From JADFSZ01 sp022560555 [NCBI: PVC group bacterium] (GTDB taxonomy: Bacteria > GCA-001730085 > JADFSZ01), in the NCBI GenBank assembly GCA_022560555.1, contig JADFSZ010000038.1:1-11509 (forward strand): DNA of 11,509 bases, in the 5' to 3' direction. The notes below the pieces were generated by a model that was not told the origin of the DNA, made no database searches, and saw only the letters and a list, made by a program, of their open reading frames with translations. The first letter of the stretch is position 1. Each line of letters starts with the position of its first letter. The position numbers and the translations under genes were made by a program. Below are positions 1 through 7,706 of the stretch, one piece after another.

Positions 1-1
1 G

Positions 2-817
2 ATTACGGAATCCAATGGGTTTTCATCCATGGCGAGCGTTTGCGGAGGTGTCCTGGCCATGTTAGACGCAGGAATCCCTATCAGGGCTTCTGTGGCAGGA
101 ATTGCCATGGGCTTGGTTAAAGAGGGCGATGATGTGGTTATACTGTCTGACATTCAGGGTGTTGAGGACCATCTGGGAGATATGGATTTTAAAATTACCG
201 GAACTCGCGATGGATTGACAGCCGTACAGATGGATATTAAAATTTCCGGAGTGACAAGTGAAATTATGGCAAAAGCACTCGAGCAGGCGAGGGAAGGCCG
301 GCTTCATATTCTTGATAAAATGGCAGAAACGCTGAAGGAGCCTAGGGCGGCTCTGTCCAAACATGCGCCTCAATATCAGACAATTAAAATCCATCCTGAT
401 AAAATTCGTGAAGTCATCGGTTCCGGCGGAAAAGTCATTCGCGGAATTGTGGATGCAACGGGAGCGCAAATTGATATTGAAGATGACGGGCTTATTAAGA
501 TCTTTTCCGTAAACGCTGAATCCGGGGAACAGGCGCTTCAAATTATCAAAGATATTGTGCTCGATCCTGAGGTTGGAAAAACATATAAAGCGACTGTCAA
601 AAAGCTCATGCCTTTCGGGTGTTTTGTAGAGATTCTTCCGGGAAAAGAAGGGCTTGTTCATATCTCCCAACTTGCCATGGAAAGAGTCGAAAAGGTTGAA
701 GATGTTGTCAGTCTCGGGGATGAGATTATGGTGAAGTTGACCGAGATAGATAAACAGGGCCGATTGAATCTCAGTCATAAAGCTGTTCTTGTCCAAAAAG
801 AGCAAGTGAACACGTGA
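2..817 (+). CDS. pnp: Polynucleotide phosphorylase, C-terminal part (5' partial)
   Basis: PNPase degrades RNA 3'-to-5' by phosphorolysis, releasing nucleoside diphosphates; it works in the cytoplasm, often within an RNA degradosome. The reading frame is open to the window edge, so the N-terminal part is missing; about 271 residues remain. In order they show the end of the second RNase PH domain (SMASVCGG, the DAGIP turn, then [10 protein letters not shown] carrying conserved catalytic acidic residues), a KH domain (roughly 373-510) with the RNA-binding GSGG loop at 419-430, and an S1 domain (roughly 580-790) containing FGCFVEI and GLVHISQL. The protein ends soon after the S1 domain, without a long C-terminal tail of the kind that binds RNase E in enterobacteria. 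It stops 30 bases before dut, which lies in the same frame after the TGA. Identification is secure from the domain order and signature strings. Confidence 0.97.
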   Translation: MTESNGFSSMASVCGGVLAMLDAGIPIRASVAGIAMGLVKEGDDVVILSDIQGVEDHLGDMDFKITGTRDGLTAVQMDIKISGVTSEIMAKALEQAREGRLHILDKMAETLKEPRAALSKHAPQYQTIKIHPDKIREVIGSGGKVIRGIVDATGAQIDIEDDGLIKIFSVNAESGEQALQIIKDIVLDPEVGKTYKATVKKLMPFGCFVEILPGKEGLVHISQLAMERVEKVEDVVSLGDEIMVKLTEIDKQGRLNLSHKAVLVQKEQVNT

Positions 818-847
818 CCAAAAGTCGCGGCGAATAAACCTCTTTCC

Positions 848-1291
848 ATGATTCAGATTCCAATAACACAAAATTCGGATGCTGCTGATCTTCCGCTTCC
901 TCAATACATGTCTGATGGGGCGAGCGGGCTGGATCTTTACTCGGCGAATCACGATGACATCGTCATGAAGCCGGGCGAAATTCACATTATTTCGACAGGT
1001 ATCTCTGTTGCCATTCCTCATGGATATGAGATTCAGGTTCGACCTCGAAGCGGTCTTGCCTTTAAACACGGAATTAGCATTGTCAATTCGCCGGGAACGA
1101 TTGATTCTGATTACCGGGGTGAGATTCGTGTGGTTTTGGTAAATCTAGGAAAAGTTGTGTTCACGATCAAACGCGGATATCGCATTGCCCAGATGATTCT
1201 TCATAAGGTGGAGCGTGTTGAGTGGATGCCGGTTAAAGATTTAGAAAGTTCGGTACGCGCAGAAGGCGGATTCGGGCACACGGGGGTTTAA
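848..1291 (+). CDS. dut: Deoxyuridine 5'-triphosphate nucleotidohydrolase (dUTPase)
   Basis: This enzyme hydrolyses dUTP to dUMP and pyrophosphate, keeping uracil out of DNA and supplying dUMP for thymidylate synthesis. The 147-residue product matches the usual length of the trimeric family, and all five motifs are present: ASGLDLYS at residues 25-32; PRSGLA at 66-71; GTIDSDYRGEI at 83-93 with the catalytic Asp86 and the uracil-stacking Tyr89; RIAQ at 112-115; and a glycine-rich tail RAEGGFGHTG at 137-146 with the base-capping Phe142. The tail differs from the common RGxGGFGSTG by Ala for the first Gly and His for the Ser. ATG 848 is the only sensible start, because the frame runs back to the pnp stop with no other start codon. 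No Shine-Dalgarno sequence precedes it. It probably shares the pnp transcript. Confidence 0.96.
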   Translation: MIQIPITQNSDAADLPLPQYMSDGASGLDLYSANHDDIVMKPGEIHIISTGISVAIPHGYEIQVRPRSGLAFKHGISIVNSPGTIDSDYRGEIRVVLVNLGKVVFTIKRGYRIAQMILHKVERVEWMPVKDLESSVRAEGGFGHTGV

Positions 1292-1294
1292 AAA

Positions 1295-1415
1295 CTTGTT
1301 TCTGGTTGCTTGTTTCTTGTTACTAGTTAAAAGCAAAAAAACAAACAATTAGAAACAAGGAATGAGAAACTTGTAGTTAAAAACCAGAAACCAGAAACCA
1401 GAAACTAGAAACCAA
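1295..1415. repeat. Inverted array of heptamer repeats in the dut-uppP gap
   Basis: The 127-base gap between dut and uppP is built largely of 7-base units. From 1381 to 1415 five units run in phase: AAACCAG three times, then AAACTAG and AAACCAA. Related units continue back in the same phase to 1353 (AAACAAG, GAATGAG, AAACTTG, TAGTTAA). The left side, 1295-1329, carries the same family on the other strand: CTTGTTT, CTGGTTG, CTTGTTT, CTTGTTA, CTAGTTA. The halves can pair: 1298-1307 is the exact reverse complement of 1382-1391, and 1309-1317 of 1351-1359, giving a nested AT-rich hairpin. It lacks the GC-rich stem plus U-run of an intrinsic terminator. The array ends three bases before the uppP ATG. 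Heptad repeats of this general kind are known from cyanobacterial STRR elements; any relation is only analogy. Confidence 0.85.
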
Positions 1416-1418
1416 AAG

Positions 1419-2186
1419 ATGTCCTTATATGAATCATGCATTTTAGGTTTAGTTCAAGGTTTAACGGAATTTTTACCCGTCAGCAGTTCCGGGCATTTGG
1501 TTCTTCTTCAAAATTTCTTCGGCGTCAAAGACAATAGTGTTTTATTTAATGTCCTTCTCCATATGGCAACGTTGTTTGTCATCATTTCCGTTTATTTCAA
1601 AGATATTTTACGCATGATCACCAAAGAGCTGCGGTATCTGGGATTGGTTGCTTGCGGAGTCGCCCCAACCCTTGTGATTGGCGGGTTTGGATACAAATTT
1701 TTCATGTCCTTTTTTGAAGACTCTCTTGGCTGGATCGGCTTATTCCTTATTATAACGGGTCTTGGGATATGTCTCGGAGAAAAAAGGGCCCGAGTGCATA
1801 CAGAGGTGCAAAACCTCAATATTATGAAAGCCTTCCTCATTGGAGTTGTCCAATCAGTCGCGATTTTACCCGGTATTTCAAGATCCGGTTTTACCATTGC
1901 CGCGGCATGCGCGATGGGTCTTGATCGTAAGGAGGCCGTTAAATTTTCCTTCATGCTTGCCATCCCCAGTATCCTGGGAGCTTTCGTGTTGCAAATTATT
2001 AAGGAACCTATTATAATTGCTGATATTAGGGTGATTTCAGTTGGGGTGCTAACAGCTGTGGTTTTTGGTTTCTTGGCCCTAAAATTATTACAGATTACCG
2101 TGATGAATAAAACATGGGTCAAATTTGCCTACTACTGTATATGTGTGGGCGTTTTGACACTCTTGTACCAATTTATTTCGGCTTGA
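1419..2186 (+). CDS. uppP: Undecaprenyl-diphosphate phosphatase (UppP/BacA family)
   Basis: This integral membrane enzyme dephosphorylates undecaprenyl diphosphate to undecaprenyl phosphate, recycling the lipid carrier for peptidoglycan, O-antigen and other envelope polymers; the family is also linked to bacitracin resistance. The 255-residue product has both family signatures: an N-terminal segment with Gln13, Glu17 and the LPVSSSGH string ending at His26, and PGISRSG at residues 151-157 with the essential Arg155. Several hydrophobic stretches (about 42-60, 74-92, 103-120, 138-150, 176-193, 205-222, 236-253) fit a multi-pass protein. The ATG at 1419 matches the family N-terminus, which begins only about ten residues before the first motif. 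Nothing resembling a ribosome-binding site precedes it; the heptamer array occupies that place. It may be transcribed with dut or from its own promoter, which I could not identify. Confidence 0.96.
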   Translation: MSLYESCILGLVQGLTEFLPVSSSGHLVLLQNFFGVKDNSVLFNVLLHMATLFVIISVYFKDILRMITKELRYLGLVACGVAPTLVIGGFGYKFFMSFFEDSLGWIGLFLIITGLGICLGEKRARVHTEVQNLNIMKAFLIGVVQSVAILPGISRSGFTIAAACAMGLDRKEAVKFSFMLAIPSILGAFVLQIIKEPIIIADIRVISVGVLTAVVFGFLALKLLQITVMNKTWVKFAYYCICVGVLTLLYQFISA

Positions 2187-2228
2187 TCCATTCGAAAGTA
2201 TCGTTAAAGCTGTCATCACTTGGGCTCT

Positions 2229-4586
2229 ATGAAAAAGAAGAAACCCGAAAAATTGGGGCATCAGCACGAAGTGTACGCCATCATCCTTTTTGCGATGGCG
2301 GTTTTAGCCGCATTGGCCATTGCTAGCTTCGATTCGCATGATATTCACTTCGTAACGTCAGATCCGAACCATCCGATTAAAAATTATGTCGGCATAATCG
2401 GAGCTTATTTCACTTGGACGGTTTCCTTTGTTGTTGGTCGATCTGTTATCTTGATTCCCATTTTGCTTTTCGGTTGGTCTCTTTCAATATTTTTTGACAA
2501 AAAGTTTTATTACGGCCGCAGGTATATCAAAATCATTGCGGGGCTTTTGGCGTTTATTTTACTGTCAACACTATTCGCGATGGGGACCCAAAATATGTCC
2601 CAGCGTGTGGACGCGGGAGGTGTTGTCGGTGCATGGCTGACAAATGATATCTTTATTCCTTATCTTGGAACCATTGGCGCTTATCTTGTTATCTGTACTC
2701 TTTTGATTTTGTCTTTTTCGTTAGCTTCGGATTTCCTCTTTATCCCATTTATGATTTTTGCCGTGAAAAAAATTATTACCATTTCCAGGATATCATGGAC
2801 GAGGGTTCTGTCTATGGGGCAGGCGATCTTGAGTTGGAAAGATAAAATTTCCGGTTTAAAATTCAAAAACCCTCTTAAAAAGTTAAAAAGTGAAAAGCCC
2901 AAGTTAAATTTTTATGCCTCAGGCCGTCGAAAAAAGAAGGTTATGGATGATGAAAGTGAAGCTGAAGAAGAGATGCAGGCTGAAATTCAAAAAGTCAATG
3001 AGAAGATTATCCAAGAGCGTGGACGGCCCATTAATATCGTTTCATCTCCAAAGCCGCAAAAAGCACCTCCGAAGCCCGAAGATAATCTCGGGAAGGAGCC
3101 GCCCCTCTTAGATGATTTGCCGGGGGCATCGATAGATGTTTCCCGGGAAATTCCTTATGTCATTCCCCGGACTGATATCCTGGCGGAGCCGGAGTATCTG
3201 GAAAACAGGGATGTTGAGCGTGAAATCAATGATAAAGCTGAAATTCTGATTAAGACCATGCGTCAATTCAATATTGATATTACCGTCAAACGTGTGAATA
3301 ATGGGCCGGTATTAACAATCTATGAAGTACAACCCGCGCCGGGAATAAAAATAAGTTCCATTTTGAATTTATCCGATAACTTAGCGATGGCGCTCAAGGC
3401 ATCCAGCATTAGAATCCTGGCTCCTATTCCGGGGAAATCCACGGTGGGTATTGAGGTTCCGAACATGGCGAGAAATATTGTTTATCTGCGGGAACTTCTT
3501 GAAACAGACCGCTTTCAGAACAAAAAGAATAAACTACTCCTTGCTCTCGGAAAAGATATTCTAGGAAATCCCTTGTATGTGGATCTCGCGGAAATGCCTC
3601 ATTTGCTCATTGCCGGCGCGACCAATTCGGGAAAAACTGTATGCATAAATGCCATCATCATGAGTCTTTTGTATCACGCGTCTCCACAGGATGTAAAATT
3701 GCTTTTGATAGATCCGAAAATGGTGGAGCTTGCCGGGTATGATGGCCTTCCTCATCTAATTTCTCCTGTTATCACGGATGCTAAAAAAGTTCCGGGAGCC
3801 TTGAACTGGCTGATCGGTGAAATGGAAAGACGTTACACCTTGTTTTCCAAGGCCGGTGTGCGCAATATTGAAAGCTATCGTCAAAAACTCCGTTTAGGGG
3901 ATGCGGCTGATGAGAATCGTCTCAATATTCCCTATATTGTGACCATCATAGATGAGCTTGCGGATCTGATGATGGTATCGGCACAGGAAATTGAGACCTC
4001 GATCACACGTTTAGCTCAACTGGCCCGTGCGGTTGGAATCCATTTGATTTTAGCCACGCAAAGACCGTCTGTCGATGTTGTAACAGGTCTTATTAAAGCC
4101 AATTTTCCGGCACGTATTTCTTTTAAGGTGGCTTCCAAGGTAGATTCCCGCACGATATTGGATGCGTCCGGAGCGGATAAGCTTTTAGGGAAAGGGGATT
4201 TTCTGTTTCTTGGTCCGGCAACCACGAATCTTGTTCGCGCGCAATGCTGCTATGTAACGGACAAAGAAATTGAAAATGTTGTGAGTACGATCAACGATCA
4301 AGGAATCGAGCCTGAGTATGAAAGCGATGTGACTAACGCCTCGCGTTTGAGCTCGAATGTTCTCGATTCAAGCCAGGATGAACTTTATGATGAAGCTGTA
4401 CGAATTGTGTTGGATTCAGAGCAAGCATCGGCCTCTCTCCTTCAGAGAAGAATGAGAATAGGGTACGCGAGAGCGGCCCGTCTGGTTGACATGATGGAAA
4501 TGAACAGTATTGTCAGTCCGTCGCGCGGGAGTAAGGCGCGTGAAGTATTGATTTCCAGGGAGGAGTATGTCAGAAATGATGATTGA
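2229..4586 (+). CDS. ftsK: FtsK/SpoIIIE-type DNA translocase
   Basis: FtsK is a septum-anchored ATPase that pumps chromosomal DNA during division and, in many bacteria, activates XerCD recombination at dif. With the ATG at 2229 it has 785 residues. The N-terminal part (about 15-180) holds four or more membrane helices; a charged, proline-containing linker follows (about 205-310). The motor domain has Walker A GATNSGKT at 463-470, Walker B ending LLLIDPK with Asp495, a second acidic segment IIDELAD with Asp575, then LATQRPSVDVVTG. The C-terminal winged-helix gamma domain (about 715-785, with ASLLQRRMRIGYARAARLVD) reads polar DNA sequences that orient translocation. Walker A differs from the common GTTGSGKS form but keeps the GKT core. 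A TTG at 2220 is an alternative start; neither has a clear ribosome-binding site. The end overlaps the next gene by 11 bases. Confidence 0.96.
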   Translation: MKKKKPEKLGHQHEVYAIILFAMAVLAALAIASFDSHDIHFVTSDPNHPIKNYVGIIGAYFTWTVSFVVGRSVILIPILLFGWSLSIFFDKKFYYGRRYIKIIAGLLAFILLSTLFAMGTQNMSQRVDAGGVVGAWLTNDIFIPYLGTIGAYLVICTLLILSFSLASDFLFIPFMIFAVKKIITISRISWTRVLSMGQAILSWKDKISGLKFKNPLKKLKSEKPKLNFYASGRRKKKVMDDESEAEEEMQAEIQKVNEKIIQERGRPINIVSSPKPQKAPPKPEDNLGKEPPLLDDLPGASIDVSREIPYVIPRTDILAEPEYLENRDVEREINDKAEILIKTMRQFNIDITVKRVNNGPVLTIYEVQPAPGIKISSILNLSDNLAMALKASSIRILAPIPGKSTVGIEVPNMARNIVYLRELLETDRFQNKKNKLLLALGKDILGNPLYVDLAEMPHLLIAGATNSGKTVCINAIIMSLLYHASPQDVKLLLIDPKMVELAGYDGLPHLISPVITDAKKVPGALNWLIGEMERRYTLFSKAGVRNIESYRQKLRLGDAADENRLNIPYIVTIIDELADLMMVSAQEIETSITRLAQLARAVGIHLILATQRPSVDVVTGLIKANFPARISFKVASKVDSRTILDASGADKLLGKGDFLFLGPATTNLVRAQCCYVTDKEIENVVSTINDQGIEPEYESDVTNASRLSSNVLDSSQDELYDEAVRIVLDSEQASASLLQRRMRIGYARAARLVDMMEMNSIVSPSRGSKAREVLISREEYVRNDD
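4557..4565 (+). promoter_or_regulatory. Ribosome-binding site for the RodZ-like gene
   Basis: The purine run AGGGAGGAG lies inside the end of ftsK and is a good Shine-Dalgarno match. It sits only one base before the ATG at 4567, too close for initiation there, but about ten bases before the ATG at 4576. It therefore favours 4576 (or 4579) as the start of the RodZ-like protein. It also suggests initiation of its own within the ftsK message. Confidence 0.6.
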
Positions 4587-5283
4587 TTTACACAAGATCC
4601 AACAGGCGTCTAAGAAAAAGAGATTGTTGTTTGTGCCCTCTACGGACAATCCACCAAGTACAATTGTCTACAACTCACCTCATGTTGAAACAGAATTACC
4701 TAAGGCTCATGTGGCTTATGAAAAGAGCCATAAAACTCTTTGGCAGACAGTGCCGCATAGTTCATTTGATCCACACCCATTAACACGATCTTATTCGGGG
4801 CAAATTTTTCAATCATCAAAACGATCACCGTGGATATATATCATTAGTGCGATGGGGCTTTTTGCGGTGCTGTTAGTGATGATCGTATACGGCATTTTTC
4901 ATTTGATCCAAAAATCAGATCCCCGGCTTATCCGCCGCGGTTCTAAGGCCCGGATAACCGTTATAAAAGACGAGCCTCTTGGACAAGAAGCTCCTATGAA
5001 TGGACTTTTGTCTTTTTCGAGGGGGGAAGTCCTTTCTGTCAAAGTCACGGCCGAAAAAGATGTTTGGATTCGGGCGACTATTGACAGTGAAATTTTATTT
5101 GAAGGCATTTTGTATCGAGGAATGACAGAAGAATGGTTGGGCCAAGAGAATATCATAGTTAAAACAGGCAATCCGAATTCGATTAATGTCTTTGTAAACG
5201 GAGGCCGACTTGATGTGCCCCATCAGGCGGAATCCAGGCCTCTCGTCATAAAAATAAATCAAACCGGCACCACGTTTATCTAA
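4576..5283 (+). CDS. RodZ-like membrane protein with DUF4115 domain, no N-terminal HTH
   Basis: Probably an envelope or cell-shape protein related to RodZ, the bitopic partner of MreB. The product (235 residues from ATG 4576) has a polar, presumably cytoplasmic N-terminus of about 90 residues, one membrane helix (about 87-111, starting WIYIISAMG) and an outside domain. The C-terminal half matches the RodZ C-terminal domain (DUF4115): a start like SFSRGEVLSVKVTAEKDVWI, then FEGILYRGMTEEW, then VKTGNPNSINVFVNG. Canonical RodZ begins with a Cro/CI-type helix-turn-helix that contacts MreB; I see none here, only a basic, proline- and serine-containing stretch. Context supports the call: RodZ genes are often found near rimO and pgsA, both just downstream. 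The start is chosen by the ribosome-binding site at 4557-4565; ATG 4567 and ATG 4579 are alternatives. Exact function is uncertain. Confidence 0.78.
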   Translation: MMIDLHKIQQASKKKRLLFVPSTDNPPSTIVYNSPHVETELPKAHVAYEKSHKTLWQTVPHSSFDPHPLTRSYSGQIFQSSKRSPWIYIISAMGLFAVLLVMIVYGIFHLIQKSDPRLIRRGSKARITVIKDEPLGQEAPMNGLLSFSRGEVLSVKVTAEKDVWIRATIDSEILFEGILYRGMTEEWLGQENIIVKTGNPNSINVFVNGGRLDVPHQAESRPLVIKINQTGTTFI

Positions 5284-5284
5284 A

Positions 5285-6619
5285 ATGAATATTAAGCGCA
5301 TAGGGCTCTTGACTTTGGGATGTTCAAAGAATCTAACAGATTCTGAGTACATTGTATCCAAATTAACAAAAGCAGGCTATCAGGTTAGCACGGATGAAAC
5401 GGATGTGGACGTGATTCTGGTCAATACGTGTGGGTTTATTGAACCTGCTAAAAAAGAATCGATTGAATCCATTCTTCAGGCCGTACAGATGAAAAAAGAA
5501 GGGCGTATTCAAAAAGTGATTGTGACCGGATGTATGGTTGAACGTTATTTTAAAGAGCTTAAGAAAGAAATTCCCGAAGTTGATGATTTTATCCTGATTA
5601 AGGATTATCCTCATATTGGCCAACGATTGGAAAGCATCTTTAATAACGGAAAAACACGAGCTCTTGTTGAGAAAGATCGGAGACTTCTCTATGATGACTA
5701 TAATGATCGGACACTACTGACTCCCAAACATTACGCGTACTTAAAAATCGGAGAAGGCTGCAACCATAAGTGTGGTTTTTGCATGATTCCGGCTATGCGG
5801 GGGCGTTTTGTATCAAGAGAGATTGATGCCCTTGTCGGAGAGGCTAAAGTGCTTGGGGAGCGAGGGGTGAAAGAACTCATTCTCATCGCCCAGGATGCAA
5901 CGTATTACGGTTTGGATATGCCTAAAAAAACGAGTTTAGCTGTACTCTTGAGACGTTTAGCACACGAGACATCGGTGGAGTGGATCCGTATTTTGTACGC
6001 GTATCCGACGACCTTGACTTCGGAGATGATAGATGTGATTGCCGAGGAGAAAAAGATTTGCAAATACATCGATATGCCTCTTCAGCATGCGTCTGACACC
6101 ATGCTTAAGAGAATGAGACGGGGATACACTCATAAAAAAATCTGCGAGCTCTTGAAAAAAATCCGTTCCAGGATTCCCGAAGTAGGCCTGAGGACCACCA
6201 TGATTGTCGGATATCCCGGCGAAAAAGAAGAAGATTATCAGCGGCTCGAGGATTTTGTTAAGGAAATGAAATTTGAGCGTTTGGGGGTTTTTCAGTATTC
6301 GGATGAAGAAAATTCATTCGCGTATAACCTCGATCATAAAGTACCTGATGTCGTCAAAAAAGAAAGATATGCCCGTTTGATGGAGATACAAAAAAAAGTC
6401 TCCGAAAAGACCAACGAAAATTTAATTGGGCGGATCGTCCGCGTGCTTGTTGATGACGTGAAGAAAAATGAAGGAGAGTCTATTGGACGGACCGAGTGGG
6501 ATGCTCCGGAAGTGGACCAAAATGTGATTATCTCCAAAGCAGAGCTTAAGCCCGGGCAATTTGCTAACGTGAAAATCGAAGATGCCCTAGAGTATGATCT
6601 TATTGGCCAAGTGTGTTAA
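5285..6619 (+). CDS. rimO: Ribosomal protein S12 methylthiotransferase RimO
   Basis: RimO is a radical-SAM enzyme that adds a methylthio group to a conserved aspartate of ribosomal protein S12. The 444-residue product has the three-part MTTase layout. The N-terminal UPF0004 domain carries cluster cysteines 13, 49 and 83 (LGCSKN, NTCGF, TGCMVE). The radical-SAM core has the CxxxCxxC motif at Cys159, Cys163 and Cys166 followed by MIPAMRGRFVSR. The C-terminal part (about 375-444) fits a TRAM domain. LGCSKNLTDSE, GFIEPAKKESI and the MRGRFVSR string point to RimO rather than the tRNA enzyme MiaB or MtaB, and the length is near that of E. coli RimO (441). It starts one base after the stop of the RodZ-like gene, so the two are probably co-transcribed and perhaps translationally coupled. 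No ribosome-binding site is evident. Confidence 0.95.
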   Translation: MNIKRIGLLTLGCSKNLTDSEYIVSKLTKAGYQVSTDETDVDVILVNTCGFIEPAKKESIESILQAVQMKKEGRIQKVIVTGCMVERYFKELKKEIPEVDDFILIKDYPHIGQRLESIFNNGKTRALVEKDRRLLYDDYNDRTLLTPKHYAYLKIGEGCNHKCGFCMIPAMRGRFVSREIDALVGEAKVLGERGVKELILIAQDATYYGLDMPKKTSLAVLLRRLAHETSVEWIRILYAYPTTLTSEMIDVIAEEKKICKYIDMPLQHASDTMLKRMRRGYTHKKICELLKKIRSRIPEVGLRTTMIVGYPGEKEEDYQRLEDFVKEMKFERLGVFQYSDEENSFAYNLDHKVPDVVKKERYARLMEIQKKVSEKTNENLIGRIVRVLVDDVKKNEGESIGRTEWDAPEVDQNVIISKAELKPGQFANVKIEDALEYDLIGQVC

Positions 6620-6639
6620 CTTTTTCGTTCGCTTTTTTT

Positions 6640-6674
6640 ACGATTATCCATTCACGATTTACGAATTACATTTT
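6640..6674. repeat. Weak heptad-periodic stretch before pgsA
   Basis: Between rimO and pgsA the sequence can be divided into 7-base units: ACGATTA, TCCATTC, ACGATTT, ACGAATT, ACATTTT. Three of the five begin ACGA and four begin AC. The units are more diverged than those before uppP and the consensus differs, so the call is tentative. The stretch ends four bases before the pgsA ATG and occupies the place where a ribosome-binding site would be expected. The remainder of the rimO-pgsA gap is a T-rich run with nothing else recognisable. Confidence 0.4.
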
Positions 6675-6678
6675 TAAT

Positions 6679-7257
6679 ATGAACTTACCGAATAAAATTA
6701 CAACAGCGCGATTTTTTATGATCATCGTATTCCTGGTGTTTTTGTGGTTGCCTGGGGTCGTGGCAAAATCGACAGCCCTGTTGATTTCCGTCCTTATCGG
6801 TGTTTCTGATTATTTGGATGGGTATTATGCCCGGAAGTACAATCTCCAAACGATTTTTGGCCAATTAATGGATCCCTTGGCCGATAAGATATTTATTTGT
6901 TCCGCGTTTATCGCGTTTGTGGGCATGAATATTGTTCCGGCATGGATCGTGGTTTTAATCATAAGCCGTGAGTTTTTAGTGACAGGGCTTCGTTTGATCG
7001 CTCTCACGCGGGGACGCGTAATCGAGGCTCGAGGTAGCGCGAAACATAAGACCGTATATCAGCTGGTTGCCATTAACGCGATTCTCTTAAGACTCGTACT
7101 TGAGGAAGGGTTTGGTTCATGGAACCGGGAGAACGTTTTTGTGGGCTTGTACGATCTTTTTGTCCAGGCCATGATTTATTTAGTCGTTTTTATGACAGTG
7201 TGGTCCGGAGCGCAATACCTGTTGACTCATAAGGATGTTCTTATTGAAGAAAAATGA
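6679..7257 (+). CDS. pgsA: CDP-diacylglycerol-glycerol-3-phosphate 3-phosphatidyltransferase
   Basis: PgsA joins CDP-diacylglycerol to glycerol-3-phosphate, giving phosphatidylglycerol phosphate and CMP, the committed step to phosphatidylglycerol and cardiolipin at the inner membrane. The 192-residue product carries the complete CDP-alcohol phosphotransferase signature: Asp44, Asp47-Gly48, Ala51-Arg52, Gly61, Asp65 and Asp69 with the right spacing. The N-terminus MNLPNKITTAR is typical of PgsA, which is why ATG 6679 is preferred over an in-frame GTG at 6613. That longer version would overlap the rimO stop and translate the repeat stretch. Several membrane helices are visible (about 11-29, 31-44, 71-93, 118-131, 157-180). 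The stop overlaps the pgpA start as ATGA, so this enzyme and the next step of the pathway are probably translationally coupled. Confidence 0.94.
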   Translation: MNLPNKITTARFFMIIVFLVFLWLPGVVAKSTALLISVLIGVSDYLDGYYARKYNLQTIFGQLMDPLADKIFICSAFIAFVGMNIVPAWIVVLIISREFLVTGLRLIALTRGRVIEARGSAKHKTVYQLVAINAILLRLVLEEGFGSWNRENVFVGLYDLFVQAMIYLVVFMTVWSGAQYLLTHKDVLIEEK

Positions 7258-7706
7258 AATCCCTGAAGAAAATAATTTATTCATTCGGATATTTGGGTTT
7301 TGTTCCAAAATGCCCCGGAACGTTTGGGACACTTGGGGGTGTTGTGATTTGGGTTTTTGTTGCGGGAAACATTTTTTGGCATGGCATTGCGTGCTTGATC
7401 GTTTTGTTTTTTGGATTATGGAGTGTGAATGAGGCGGTCAAGATTTATCATCATCAGGATCCGCAGGTGGTTGTGATCGATGAAGTGATGGGATTTTTGG
7501 TCGCGTCATTTGCGATTGGTTTCTCGTGGCAGACCCTCATGGCCACCTTTATTTTATTTAGAGTATTTGATATTATAAAGCCTTTTCCGTGCCGCGATAT
7601 TGAGGCTTTACGTTCTCCGTGGGGAATAATTTTGGATGATGTGATGGCGGGATTTTACGCGAATATAAGCGTGCGTGCCTTAATATATTTTTGGAATATT
7701 TCATGA
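7254..7706 (+). CDS. pgpA: Phosphatidylglycerophosphatase A
   Basis: PgpA removes the phosphate from phosphatidylglycerol phosphate to give phosphatidylglycerol, directly following the PgsA step. The 150-residue product shows the family pattern: a proline- and glycine-rich N-terminal segment (FVPKCPGTFGTLGG, residues 16-29), VIDEVMG at 74-80 with the acidic pair Asp76-Glu77, FRVFDIIKPFP at 102-112, and a C-terminal GIILDDVMAGFYAN at 124-137 with Asp128-Asp129. Hydrophobic segments around residues 29-57, 80-102 and 137-147 fit an inner-membrane protein. The start overlaps the pgsA stop by four bases and the stop overlaps the next gene by four bases (ATGA both times). Having pgsA and pgpA side by side lets a cell set production of both phosphatidylglycerol enzymes together. 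Confidence 0.94.
   Translation: MKSLKKIIYSFGYLGFVPKCPGTFGTLGGVVIWVFVAGNIFWHGIACLIVLFFGLWSVNEAVKIYHHQDPQVVVIDEVMGFLVASFAIGFSWQTLMATFILFRVFDIIKPFPCRDIEALRSPWGIILDDVMAGFYANISVRALIYFWNIS

Noticed and set aside
62-1069. A 335-codon open frame on the minus strand spanning pnp and dut
   Set aside because: It lies opposite two well-identified genes, has no recognisable domain, and its translation is the low-similarity shadow expected from their codon use.
1295-1415. Intrinsic terminator or CRISPR array between dut and uppP
   Set aside because: The paired arms are AT-rich, widely spaced and not followed by a T-run; the units are 7 bases with no spacers, far too short for CRISPR repeats.
2114-2326. 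A 70-codon + strand frame across the uppP end and ftsK start
   Set aside because: It overlaps both genes in another frame and has no recognisable domain or ribosome-binding site.
6613-6678. Longer pgsA beginning at GTG 6613
   Set aside because: It would overlap rimO and add 22 residues translated from the repeat stretch; the family N-terminus begins at MNLPNKIT (ATG 6679).
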